Below the pieces are notes generated by a model that worked only from the letters and a program-made list of their open reading frames with translations, made no database searches and had not been told where the DNA came from. Below, piece after piece: positions 11,638-22,000 of a DNA stretch of 64,000 nt (the first letter of the stretch is position 1; every line of letters begins with the position of its first letter). The position numbers and the translations under genes are program-made. This DNA comes from Daucus carota subsp. sativus (taxonomy: Eukaryota; Streptophyta; Magnoliopsida; Apiales; Apiaceae): contig NC_030387.2 of NCBI RefSeq assembly GCF_001625215.2, forward strand, positions 29,597,606 through 29,661,605. Reading direction: 5' to 3'.

Positions 11638-11647
11638 ACTATATAAA
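11638..11647 (+). promoter_or_regulatory. TATA box of the NAC gene
   Basis: CTATATAAAC lies about 115 bp upstream of the ATG at 11759, leaving room for a short leader. It is the only good TATA box in the proximal upstream region. Confidence 0.55.
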
Positions 11648-11758
11648 CTTTGGTTCACGTTCATTATTAACAATTATACACGTTCCCTTTTAGCCGCAAC
11701 AAGTTTGGATTATTCACCACGTTGTTCTTATATTTCTCCTGTTATTAGCAGCTACATT

Positions 11759-13063
11759 ATGGCCTTGAAGCTTCCCACAGGCTTCAAATTTTGCCCTAGT
11801 GACCAAGAGTTGTTGATGAATTACTTGAAACCCAAGATTCAGGGTAATCTATCTTGGGATCATGTCATCGAAGAGAAGGATATTTACGGTCCCAACGCCA
11901 ATCCATGGGAGATTTTCGATGACTCGTCAACTCAATGGATAACCTCTGGTAATGAGAAAACTGTTTATGTTTTTGCTCGGTTGACAAAGATGGCAGATAA
12001 GGAATCATCTGGCGAGGGACCTGAAGTGCACTATGTTAGGAAAGCGGGGTGTGGTACGTGGCATGTTGAAACAGGCCGTAAGTTCGTCAAGGATGGTGAT
12101 AATACTATTGGGGAGACGAGGATGTTGGTTTTCCAGATTAATGATGTTGATGGTGTAGGGAATGGGGGTAATCATTATTGGAAGATGCATGAGTTTTTCT
12201 TGAAGGGACATGAGGATTATGTGGTTTGTCGGATTACTCTGGATATGATAAAACCTGCCAAGGTTAGCACCAAAGATGTTTCTGGAAGACGTCGTAGTAC
12301 TAAGTCTAAAGCTGACAAAAAAATTAGTTCTAGTTGTAGGACTAAGGATGAGAGTGTAAAAGCAGTGTCGGTTGAAAGTTTGAGTGATTCAGGAAAGGAG
12401 GTGGCCTCGATTCATGATTCTGGTGTAGTAGTTAATGGGAACGACGTAGTTGGGGGAGGAGAGACTAGTATGAATGGATTCAGTTATGAGAATCAGGGAT
12501 GTTATGAAGAGAATAGTAAGATGATGATCTATCAGACTCTGCAGGAACCGATGAATGCTCTTTGTTGGAATGGCTCTGACCAATGGCCAATTTTGAACGA
12601 TGGCATGCCACGTTATGTTGATGCAGGGGGGAGTTCTGGTGTTGAGGGTCAGGGGTTGGAAGTACCTAATGATGATCAGAGACAGAATAATGAAGAAGCC
12701 GCCCAACCAGTGATAGGTATGTGTGGGGGTTTTCAGAATCCGGGGACAGTGTTATCAGATGGCGAAGTGTTTACTGACTTGGATGATTTGTTTAGTGATG
12801 ATTTCTGGTCAAATATTGACAATGTGCTGATGATGGAGCCTCCAATGCCCAACACTGATGTATCTTTCGGCTTCGAGGATTTGTTTGATGCTGGTTCTTG
12901 GGCAGATAAAAATTTGGAGGAAATTGGGCAAGTCAACAACAATGTGGAGGAGCAACAGCAGCAACAACCACAACAGCCTGAGCGAAACGTGAGTTGCGTG
13001 GTGGGGAAAAGGGAATCATCTGAAGCTCAAGAGGAAGGACCTACTAAAAAGCCTCGCATCTGA
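11759..13063 (+). CDS. Divergent NAC-domain transcription factor
   Basis: An intronless frame of 434 residues from the first ATG. The frame extends upstream to a TTG but has no earlier ATG. The NAC DNA-binding domain fills residues about 4-160: 'LPTGFKFCPSDQELLMNYL' (subdomain A), 'EEKDIYGPNANPWEIF' (B), a stretch ending 'WHVETGRK' (C), and 'HYWKMHEFFL' with 'DYVVCRI' (D/E). It departs from consensus: the usual HPTDEEL is CPSDQEL and subdomain C is poorly conserved. A basic segment (GRRRSTKSKADKK, about 176-188) could be a nuclear localisation signal. The C-terminal half is acidic and Asp/Asn-rich ('FTDLDDLFSDDFWSNID'), as in NAC activation regions, with a glutamine run near residue 400. Most NAC genes have two introns within or near the domain, so the absence of introns is noteworthy. 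Targets cannot be inferred. Confidence 0.88.
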   Translation: MALKLPTGFKFCPSDQELLMNYLKPKIQGNLSWDHVIEEKDIYGPNANPWEIFDDSSTQWITSGNEKTVYVFARLTKMADKESSGEGPEVHYVRKAGCGTWHVETGRKFVKDGDNTIGETRMLVFQINDVDGVGNGGNHYWKMHEFFLKGHEDYVVCRITLDMIKPAKVSTKDVSGRRRSTKSKADKKISSSCRTKDESVKAVSVESLSDSGKEVASIHDSGVVVNGNDVVGGGETSMNGFSYENQGCYEENSKMMIYQTLQEPMNALCWNGSDQWPILNDGMPRYVDAGGSSGVEGQGLEVPNDDQRQNNEEAAQPVIGMCGGFQNPGTVLSDGEVFTDLDDLFSDDFWSNIDNVLMMEPPMPNTDVSFGFEDLFDAGSWADKNLEEIGQVNNNVEEQQQQQPQQPERNVSCVVGKRESSEAQEEGPTKKPRI

Positions 13064-13690
13064 TTTTGTCTTAATGTTCTGATTATTATTTTAGGCTTGC
13101 TTGTACAATGACCAAGGTGGTTATTGAAGCTGTCTGTTTATTTACTTGGCCTAACCAAGGGCGTAGAACAGTTTAGTTACAATCTAGAGTTCTTGCATTT
13201 TTACTGATGAACTTTGTCACTAGATAATGTACTTAACTCTGCAACCGATTTTCAGATTTATTTTCTTAGTTGCTTGCACCAATTCAATGATTCAAACGTT
13301 GTTGAAATCAATCTATATTGTTTTAGGGTCAATAGCACCTGTCAAACTGTTAGATTATATATATTTATTTAACATGTTGATTTTATATATGAAGAAGCTG
13401 TGAATGACTTTTTGTGAATTTCTTGAGAAATACATCTCTTAAAATACTTGGAAGTTGTTACTCATGATTCATTGCAATGACAGTATGATTCCAAAATTTG
13501 GGATTTCAGTTTTTTTCTAATTAACTGAGTAAAAATTTAATTTCTGTATTAGCTGCATCAAAACTTGAATCTAACATTTACCCAGATCTTCGACCAAGGA
13601 CCATATATGCAGTTATCATACACAAGAAAGAAAGTATTATGTCTTTACGAGTGCTGAAAACTTCCTTCATGCTACATGCCTACATGTATC
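13064..13690. other. NAC 3' flank, no further gene
   Basis: AT-rich sequence downstream of the NAC stop, expected to contain its 3' UTR. No other feature was recognised. Confidence 0.5.
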
Positions 13691-13694
13691 ATGT

Positions 13695-14252
13695 CTAGGC
13701 CCGACAATTTGACAAGTAACACGCTAACACGAAATGAAACGACACGAAAAAAATGAATATGGGTTTTGATTTTTGATACACGAAACACGAAAGTACACGA
13801 ACACAAAATTACACGATAGATTTCGTGTCGGATATGGGTTTTCATTTTGGGTACACGAAATACACAAAAGTACACGAAATATTTGTACATAATTTTTATT
13901 ATATATATGTTATAATATATTATATAAATAATTATGTAAAATATATATATTTATATGTATATGTAAATATATATTAGAGATACATTAACAAAGTTGTAGA
14001 AAATTGTATGCAAACATAAATATATCATTCATATTTAGTTAAACTATATAGGAAAATATATATTAAAACTATTTTTTGATTAAAATTATATTAATATTTT
14101 ATATATAATATACACGAAACGTTTCGGATCGGATACGGGTTTCAAATTAGGTACACGAAATCAATAACGAGCAGATACAGGTTTCACCTTCAAGTACACG
14201 AAACACGAAAATACACGAAACGAAAGTATACGAAACGAAACGATTGCCCTGT
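13695..14252. mobile_element. hAT-like non-autonomous element rich in ACACGAAA words
   Basis: Both ends carry a GGGC/CGACAAT-like terminus (TAGGCCCGACAATTTGAC on the left; an inverted form around CGATTGCCCTG on the right) followed by many copies of ACACGAAA in direct and inverted orientation around an AT-only core. A fragment of the same family lies at 41568-41790. No clean 8-bp target duplication was found, so class and limits are tentative. Confidence 0.5.
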
Positions 14253-14997
14253 CTGCTTATAAATCTGATTGATCAGAATACTTTGTGCAAAATTTTTAAT
14301 TTTTTAATAACTAGGTTTATTGGCATTGTAAGGGTATACTTTTTGTTTTTTCTAGTCACTCTTCTAAGGGGAAAGAATAAGTAAACTAGCTGGAGCAACT
14401 GCTTACATAAATTCTTCAACAGATATTTCTATCTCTCTTATTTCAGCAAGAAGCAAATACATTGTTATCATGTTATGCTTTCTTGCTACAGCCGAAGGAA
14501 AAGATAAGAAGAGGAGTGTTTATAAGCCAGTCATGTAATTCACCATTGAATATACATATAACTCTTGTCTTTTTTTTCCATTGAGACCTGCGTATTTTAC
14601 CCAAACATATATATTTTATCATATTTAGTATCAGGGTGCAATCTTTTTGATATTTCTAAGTTTTGGACAAGAGCTTTTGACAATGCAGGGCAAGTGTAGG
14701 GCTGCTTGATCAGCTTTGTCTTTAGATGCACTTGTCAAGAGATGACTTTGTCTGTTTACTTAAAAGTTGACTCCAAGGCTTTCAATTATGAATGGCTAGG
14801 AGTTAAGGATAAAGCGGCCAGATCCAGAGACTTTCACAAAGTTGATTTGTTCAATGATAATGAAGTCCAAGTTCCTTGTCTACTTCAGTGCTGTCTTTGA
14901 TATGAATATACACCATTTGACAACCAAAGGTTTACGCGTATTCCCTGTGATTTATCTGCTTTCATTTCCCTTCCCGCTTCCTGGTACAGTTACCGTT
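14253..14997. other. Upstream region of the LRR receptor gene
   Basis: It holds the probable promoter and 5' leader of the LRR receptor gene. The open frame of the receptor extends back to 14842, but no signal peptide lies there, so I regard that extension as leader. A separate short frame at 14706-14900 has no family features. Confidence 0.4.
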
Positions 14998-17900
14998 ATG
15001 ATGATGAGTGCAATTTATCCTCTGCATGCATTAGTTGTGATATTTCTGCTATGCATGAAAACATTGTCTTTTGGATCAGAAACCTCATCCATGAACAACA
15101 AGACAATGAGGTGCATTGAGATGGAGAGAAAAGCTCTGCTGGTGTTTAAACAAGGAGTTGTTAGTGGTACACAGAGACAAGATCTCCTTCTTTCATGGAA
15201 GAATGAAGATGAAGATTGCTGCAAATGGAAAGGTGTTGGCTGTGATGATCAAAATGGTCATGTGACTCACCTTGATCTTTCTTCTCCTTACACCCCACCT
15301 TACACATTTGGAAGCGATGTTAGTATCAGCCATTCGTTGCTTGATTTACCATTTCTTAACTACTTGGACCTCAGTGGCACATTCTTTGGAGGACTGAAAA
15401 TTCCCGAATTCATTGGCTCTCTCACAAGGTTAGTTCACCTTGATTTGTCACGTACTTATATAAGGGGACCGATTCCCTATCAAATTGGAAACCTCACCAA
15501 TTTGCAGTACTTGAATGTCAGCCAGAGTAGTATTTATGGTCCTCTCCCGAAGTTTATTGGCTCACTCAATAACTTAAGACACCTTGATCTTTCTCACTCT
15601 TTGTTTTCTGGAGTTATTCCTCAAGAGCTTGAAAAGCTCTTCAAGTTGCAGCATCTTGACCTAGGATATAATTTTCTAACATCTAGTAGGAACTTTGAGT
15701 GGTTGTTTAATCTGCATGATTTGGTATACCTTGATATCAGTTATGTCAACATAGACCATCCCGGTATTTGGGTAAGCTTTATCCAGAGAATTCCTTCCAT
15801 ATCAGTTATGCAGTTAAATTACTGTAACCTCTCGTCTCCATTTCCTACTTCAAGCAATTTCTCTACCTCTATTTCTGCCCTTTATCTCCAAGGAAATCAC
15901 ATCAATTCATCTATTTTTAATTGGCTCTCTCACTTGCATGGCAGTCTGGAAGTACTAGACCTGAGTTATAACATGTTAGCAGGTAGAATTCCACATTCTT
16001 TTGGTCATATGGCTGCTATAACTCATCTTAATCTTGGTCACAACCTCTTGAATGGCCCTATTCCAGTTTCTTTTTCTCTTTTGACTGACCTAACTTATCT
16101 GGATCTCTCTGCAAATCATCTTAATGGTGTGCTTCCGAAATCATTGCATAATTTATCCAGCTTGAAAGTTGCGGATTTCAGTTCCAACAATCTCACTGGG
16201 AACCTTGAAGATCTTTTATTAGGGCCCTTAGCTCTTTTGGAAGAATTGTTTGTATCTGAAAACCAACTTACTGGATCACTGCCTGATATTACACAAGTCT
16301 CATCCCTCAGAAAATTTCAAGCAAGCTCCAATGAGTTAAATGGATATCTGCCAACAGCTTTTGAGCACTATTCAGCTTTAGTATTTTTGGATTTGTCCAA
16401 TAACCATCTTAGAGGCTCTTTACCTGATTTCACAGGATTTTCATCTTTGGAATTACTATATCTTGATGGTAATGAGTTTTCTGGAAGTCTTCCTGATTTT
16501 TCTGGATGTTCTTCTTTGCAAGAACTGCGACTTCGTGGCAATCAACTTACAGAATGGGAGACTAAGTCAATTGGACAACTCTCCCATCTTATAGAGCTGG
16601 ATCTTTCAATGAACTCTATCCGCAGTACAATCTCTGAAGCACATTTGTCCAATCTCACAAGTTTAGGGTATATGAGCACATCACATAATTCTCTGACTTT
16701 TGAGCTCAGCTCGGAATGGCTTCCTCCTTTCCAGCTTGGGGAACTTTCTTTGGCATCATGCAAATTGGGGCCAAAATTTCCCAACTGGCTTCGAAATCAA
16801 GAGTACATTGATCATCTTGACATCTCTAATAGCCAAATTTCAGATACCATCCCTATGTGGTTCTGGAATATCTCAAGCAGCTTGTCCCTTTTAAATCTGT
16901 CCTCCAACCAAATCACTGGTAAGTTTCCTTGGAAAGATGGTCATATTAGAGAGATAGATTTGAGTTCAAATTTCTTTGATGGACCACTACCACCAATTCC
17001 CACAAAGTGTTCAAAGATAAATCTCTCTCGAAACAGGTTTTCAGGAACACTCCTTTCCCTATCAGTTGTTAAGGATATATCCTTAAGGTTTCTTGATTTC
17101 TCACATAACCAATTGTTTGGCACACTTCCTGATAACTGGATCTACTTTCAAGGTCTAGTGTTTCTTAACTTGGGATATAACAATTTTTCTGGAACGATTC
17201 CAAAGTCGATAGGTCATCTAGCTTCTTTGGAGACTCTGATTTTGCGGAACAATATGCTCTATGGAGAACTGCCTGCCTCTTTGAGAAACTGCAGCAGCCT
17301 TGGTTTTGTAGATTTCGGGTTAAATAAGCTATCAGGAAAGGTACCTTCATGGATTGGGGAAAACCTAATGCATTTGTATGCTCTGATCTTAAAATCAAAC
17401 AGATTCTATGGAAGCATACCATTTGTAATATGTAGACTTTCGAATCTCCATTTCCTAGATCTGTCAATAAACAGAATTTCTGGAACTATTCCTCCATGCT
17501 TTAGTAATTTTACTGCCATGGCCCAGAAAGGAATCGAAGACACGGATCATCTGTACTCTTCATCAAATTTATTTACAGATTCAGTTATTCCATCAGAACA
17601 TCCAAGTGCTCCAGCAGAAGCACAAAGTCCAAGCAATAGTTATTATTATGATGATGTATATGCAAGATGGAAAGGACAGGAGCTTGAGTATGGAAGAAAT
17701 TTTGCCTATTTGAAAATGATCGATTTGTCATCCAACGAATTGACTGGAAATATTCCCATAGGTATAACCAGACTTGTCGAACTCAAGGGACTGAATTTGT
17801 CTGGAAATGGGCTTCATGGAGCTGTTCCCCTGGAGATTGGCCAATTGAAAGCGTTAGAAAGCTTAGACTTGTCCGCGAACAAATTTACAGGTGAAATTCC

Positions 17901-18312
17901 TCTAAGCATGTCAGGATTAAATTTTCTTGCATTCTTAAATCTCTCAAACAACAATTTTTTGGGAAGAATTCCATCTGGCACTCAACTCCAGGGATTCAGT
18001 ATCTCCGCATACCAGGGTAACAGAGGACTCTGTGGTAAACCACTCACAGATATATGTCCGGGAGATGAACCAGCTGATCAAGTCCAACCGTCTGTTGAAG
18101 AGTATGAAGATGACGGAGAGGACAGTGAATATGAGAGATGGCTTTATGTAAGTATTGTGCTTGGTTTCAGCACTACGTTTTGGGGTTTCATCGGAACACT
18201 AGTGCTAAACCGCCGTTGGAGACATGCATATTATCTCTTTCTAGACAACTTGAAAGAAAGATTATATGTTTGGGTGGCTATGCACATTCCCAGATTTTCC
18301 CCTGTAGGGTAA
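14998..18312 (+). CDS. LRR receptor-like protein, Cf/EIX2 type
   Basis: An uninterrupted single-exon frame of 1104 residues from the chosen ATG. I chose 14998 because it starts the MMMSAIYPLHALVVIFLLC signal peptide (residues 1-26); the frame is open to 14842, but the extra N terminus would bury the signal. An LRR N-terminal cap follows, with the paired Cys and W 'DCCKWKGVGC'. About 30 extracellular LRRs with the plant LxxLxLSxNxLxGxIP consensus come next, interrupted before the last few repeats by a non-LRR island (near residues 835-885: FTAMAQKG, then a tyrosine-rich 'NSYYYDDVYARWKGQ'). After these come the capping motif 'GNRGLCGKPL', an acidic stretch, one membrane span (about 1048-1070, WLYVSIVLGFSTTFWGFIGTLVL) and a 34-residue cytosolic tail with no kinase. 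Such proteins signal with SOBIR1/BAK1-type partners at the plasma membrane, often in recognition of microbial molecules; the ligand here is unknown. A broken relative lies at 1-345. Confidence 0.92.
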   Translation: MMMSAIYPLHALVVIFLLCMKTLSFGSETSSMNNKTMRCIEMERKALLVFKQGVVSGTQRQDLLLSWKNEDEDCCKWKGVGCDDQNGHVTHLDLSSPYTPPYTFGSDVSISHSLLDLPFLNYLDLSGTFFGGLKIPEFIGSLTRLVHLDLSRTYIRGPIPYQIGNLTNLQYLNVSQSSIYGPLPKFIGSLNNLRHLDLSHSLFSGVIPQELEKLFKLQHLDLGYNFLTSSRNFEWLFNLHDLVYLDISYVNIDHPGIWVSFIQRIPSISVMQLNYCNLSSPFPTSSNFSTSISALYLQGNHINSSIFNWLSHLHGSLEVLDLSYNMLAGRIPHSFGHMAAITHLNLGHNLLNGPIPVSFSLLTDLTYLDLSANHLNGVLPKSLHNLSSLKVADFSSNNLTGNLEDLLLGPLALLEELFVSENQLTGSLPDITQVSSLRKFQASSNELNGYLPTAFEHYSALVFLDLSNNHLRGSLPDFTGFSSLELLYLDGNEFSGSLPDFSGCSSLQELRLRGNQLTEWETKSIGQLSHLIELDLSMNSIRSTISEAHLSNLTSLGYMSTSHNSLTFELSSEWLPPFQLGELSLASCKLGPKFPNWLRNQEYIDHLDISNSQISDTIPMWFWNISSSLSLLNLSSNQITGKFPWKDGHIREIDLSSNFFDGPLPPIPTKCSKINLSRNRFSGTLLSLSVVKDISLRFLDFSHNQLFGTLPDNWIYFQGLVFLNLGYNNFSGTIPKSIGHLASLETLILRNNMLYGELPASLRNCSSLGFVDFGLNKLSGKVPSWIGENLMHLYALILKSNRFYGSIPFVICRLSNLHFLDLSINRISGTIPPCFSNFTAMAQKGIEDTDHLYSSSNLFTDSVIPSEHPSAPAEAQSPSNSYYYDDVYARWKGQELEYGRNFAYLKMIDLSSNELTGNIPIGITRLVELKGLNLSGNGLHGAVPLEIGQLKALESLDLSANKFTGEIPLSMSGLNFLAFLNLSNNNFLGRIPSGTQLQGFSISAYQGNRGLCGKPLTDICPGDEPADQVQPSVEEYEDDGEDSEYERWLYVSIVLGFSTTFWGFIGTLVLNRRWRHAYYLFLDNLKERLYVWVAMHIPRFSPVG

Positions 18313-18493
18313 AAGCCTTGAGCTATTGCTTAATAATGCAAAATGCTACATGTACTAATAAAAAATTGAATTCGGTACTTGGGAACATAGCAGAGAGGAG
18401 AAGCGACTCATTTTATTTTCCATTCAATTGAAGCACAGCCTAATTTAAGTCTTCTCCTCTGGTTTTGTTAAGCAAGTTAACAAGTTTAAAATC

Positions 18494-20521
18494 TCATTGC
18501 TTTTTGTTAAGTTTTTCCCAGTACTCATTTTCCCAAGCCTCTACTTTCCTTGTTGATCCAATCTGAGTATCGATGAATGCTTTTAGAGCTTGAGCATCAT
18601 AGGGAGGAGGCATGGTGCATGGAACTGAATCCCTCGGAGAATTCACCAAGGAGGCCATCATAAATTTGTTATAATCACCACCAGCAAGGCATGCCATTGT
18701 TTCTGGACACAGTTCTATAGCATTCGGAGGTATGCTGGGCTTGTACTTCAATAGTTTTGCGTATTCATTAAGCAGGTGGAACATGTAATCATACACATAT
18801 TCCTGTTTCAGTTCCTCTTGGATGAAGCGACTCGATGCTTTGCCAATGGCTTGTGCCTGTAAATGACCCATAACGATAGCATAATCATAAAAATGGCATC
18901 AATCAAAGCTTCTGACAGTAAAAAAACAAATAAAGGTTACCTTTTCAGTATTATTATTTCCCCATTCAACAGCAAATTTGAGAGATCTGCATTTATCTCT
19001 GTCTCTGATAGGCCAATAGTGTTGCAATGGTACCATGCCTCTTGTGAAGAAATCATAGAAGCGCTGTGTAACCAATAAGGTTGGAGAGTCGCATGCCAGT
19101 ATGTATTTTTCGCTTACTGACCAAGCCCATCCTTCTATATATATCTTATATCTATGTAAATGAAATGATTGATATGAGAAAAATGACTAACAATGTGATT
19201 TTAAAGCCAAATGCATAAAAATGTCTGATTATAAATCTCAGGCCTAAATGTATAATGTAAAAGAAAATAATGTGACCTGTAAGTGCACTGATCTTCAAGA
19301 TTCGATTGCTTGTATCCTACCTTGGATTCTTTATTCCAGTCCTGCAATGTAACCATATTAACATGTACTCTATAAATGAATAGCCTATCAAACTAATTTA
19401 ATTCAAAAAAACCCGATGTGTTCGTGTTTGGTGCATATGTAAGAAGTACCTGGATAAACAGGCGAGCATTCCAGTCCGTTTTATCGGTGACATTGCACCT
19501 CATGAGGTCTGCCCTGGTTGCAGCCACAGAGGGATTACCCTTCCAATACGCGAAGGGCTCCCTGTCTTTCCACTTGGTTCTCTTGTTTCCTTCCTTTATA
19601 TCCTTCACTACATTTGCCCATGGTTTTATATTGGTCTCTACCCTGCACCAAAAATATAAAACTAAAATACCCCAAAACGACCAATCTGACAGAAATACGT
19701 ACTCAACAACTCACCATCCCCAAAACGACCAATCAGGGAACACAATATCCATGCTCCATACATCTGAACAATACCGGAACAATGGTGGGGGGGCTGCATT
19801 AGGCCCGCGATGATCCTTTGATCGAATTACTGGCCGATCATTGCAATCAAACATCATATCAAGATCAGGCAGCCTCCCAGGGTACCACCTTAAAAGTTGT
19901 ACAATACCCCATATAGTATACAAGTCTCTGGTTTGAATAGACTTGACATATTTCTCTACATAAGCCTTGCCATCTATGATCACTAACCGAAAATGTGCAG
20001 TCCTATTAGCTCTGTCAACCATGTCTTTCGAAATCCCTGTCTCTCTCCAATGCCTCAGATCTTCATGAATCCAACGGAAGTATTCAGGACAGGCCATGTT
20101 CATTGAAGGGTCATGATTCAGCATGTATTTGAGCAGCACCGGATTAGATTGCGGACATTTTTGTGTCTCATTCCATGCCAGACAGTCTAGAGGTGGCAGA
20201 AGAGGAGTCTCTGCCATTCTTGAAATACTAATGATTGGTTTTTCAGCTGAATGCCCTGTATGTACAGTCTGCATTGCAATTCGACATGAATATAGTCAAA
20301 TAAATTATTATAATTATCGACAAATTTTGTTTTAGTTGGACTAAAAGACTTACTATGTTGATGTAGCCTGCAAAAACCAAGACGGCGATGAAGAGGAAGA
20401 AGAAGAGAAGCAGCAGAGCAGTGGTTGTCGCTTGCTTTCTGAATGACCGCCATCTTTTCTGCGTAAAATTCTGTCTGAGCCAGAAGGTATTCTTGTACTT
20501 CTCTTCGTAAAACTTCTTCAT
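18494..20521 (-). CDS. GT90 (CAP10/rumi-like) O-glycosyltransferase, type II membrane protein
   Basis: Six exons on the minus strand, all with GT-AG borders and compatible phases: 20521-20354, 20268-19715, 19642-19450, 19341-19277, 19151-18941 and 18856-18494, giving 517 residues. Residues about 35-53 (TALLLLFFFLFIAVLVFAG) form a signal anchor after a basic N terminus, so the catalytic domain faces the Golgi/ER lumen. The rest is the glycosyltransferase family 90 (DUF821) domain: 'CPEYFRWIHEDLRHW', 'LPDLDMMFDCNDRPV', 'FPDWSFWGW', 'WKDREPFAYWKGNP', 'QCTYRYKIYIEGWAWSVSEKYILACDS', 'FFTRGMVPLQHYWPI' and 'AQAIGKASSRFIQEEL'. In animals this family transfers glucose or xylose to EGF repeats. Plant members are thought to act on cell-wall glycans or glycoproteins, and the substrate here is unknown. 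The last intron-5 donor is ordinary, while the intron-4 donor reads GTCACA, which is unusual. No frame damage was seen. Confidence 0.9.
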
Positions 20522-21995
20522 AGTTATGTTCTTAAGCTATGAACCACTTGGACTTAAAAATCTAAATACAAATCTGGATAAGTGTGTTTAAGTATTCTCC
20601 TTGTCATAATTTACATGCCCTGTTTTTCTCAACTTTGTGCATGACATGCATGAGTTGAAGCTGGTTTTTTATTAAAAGCCACAAAAAATGGAGACAGACT
20701 TGTTTTTGAAGGTTAAATCACGTTCTGCACCCCTAAATGCTGCCTTGTTAACTGCTCTTTAAGAGGAAAATAAAGTCAAGCTCACTTGAAGAAAAAGAAG
20801 AAGAAGTTGGTTAGGAGTCAAAATCAGGATAACCGTATGAAATTAAAATATTGACTATTGAAGCTCGGAGTAGGCTTCCGTGTCAGCAGGAGTGTATAGA
20901 TGCATTGTGCGTGCACGGTGTACAAATTATTCATAGTCTGATGGTAGAGTGTTAAAATCTAAGAAGCTACATTTGAACAAGACTTCAACTTCCATGCAGC
21001 TTTAAAGATCTGCAGAACTAAAGCGACAGCTTAGCATACAAGGAGGAGTTTGTGTTGAAATACAATATGATCCTCGTAAGCCCTCCTCTTAACATATTGT
21101 GATTTTAGGAGAACCGGTCACTTAAAATGGACGGGAGACTCGACTTGGACTCTGTGTGACCCCCGATATTCTCGTAATTTATAATGGATACGAAATGCAA
21201 ATTTATTCCCCAAAGATGGACGTCTGTGATCCACTCTGATCAATCCAAAATGGACTTTCTTTTTCACAATTTTCACGGAACAGAGTAAAAAACTCTTATG
21301 TTTTTCGTTACATATCCATGCCCTGTACCCTTATATGCTTTGTAAAGTAAGGTTTTCCTGCATCTAGTCCTCCCTCGGCCCTCTTCTAGAGCTAAACCCA
21401 AGAAAGTAGGCAAGTTTAGTTCATCTGAGTTGTTCTCTTAGCATCCGTTTTGACACGTCTTGATCAATTAAGGCAATCAAAAATGGAAGACAAATAGCAT
21501 GATCCTTGACTTCATATAATTGGCACAAGAAAACCTCTGAATTAAAACCCATATATAATGCAGATTCTTGAAGCTTCAGTCTACAATGCAGATTCTCAAA
21601 GCTTTTAACTCTTCGTAAACTAATTGAAATTAATTCAACAAGCGATACATCGACGCTCACGAAGTATGAAATATGGAAAGGCATCTATGGAACCATAATG
21701 AGCACGTATGCAACTGCATGTGGAAAACAATATTGTAGACATTGTTCATATAAGTCTAACAGCATTGTTGTCACAAATCACAATCGTCGATTTATCATCT
21801 TTATGTTCGGTTCTTGAATAGGCTGAACTTAATAAAAGCTTGAACATACATAATTTACAGTAAAATTACATATATATATATGACCAGCCGTTCAGGCTGT
21901 TAAGTACTAACAAGACTCTGGACAAAAATATTCCCAGGATGAACTTAGTAAACCAGTTTTTAGTAAAGAAAAGTGGGGTGACACTTTTGTAAATA
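20522..21995. other. Upstream region of the GT90 gene, no gene seen
   Basis: It contains the promoter side of the minus-strand GT90 gene. A GAAGAAAAAGAAGAAGAAG tract lies near 20787-20808. The open frame at 21421-21684 (-) shows no family features. The stretch ends at the copia target duplication. Confidence 0.45.
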
Positions 21996-22000
21996 TTTTG
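21996..22000. repeat. Copia target site duplication, left (TTTTG)
   Basis: TTTTG immediately precedes the left LTR and recurs at 29129-29133 immediately after the right LTR. A 5-bp duplication is what copia integrases make. Confidence 0.92.

Noticed and set aside
11705..11758. 18-residue N-terminal extension of the NAC protein
   Set aside because: It begins with TTG; the first ATG at 11759 starts directly at the NAC domain as is usual.
14842..14997. 52-residue N-terminal extension of the LRR receptor
   Set aside because: It would place the clear signal peptide internally; the ATG cluster at 14998-15006 is a better start.
19418..19813. Plus-strand frames of 131 and 94 residues
   Set aside because: Antisense to GT90 exons 2-3 and the intron between them; no family features.
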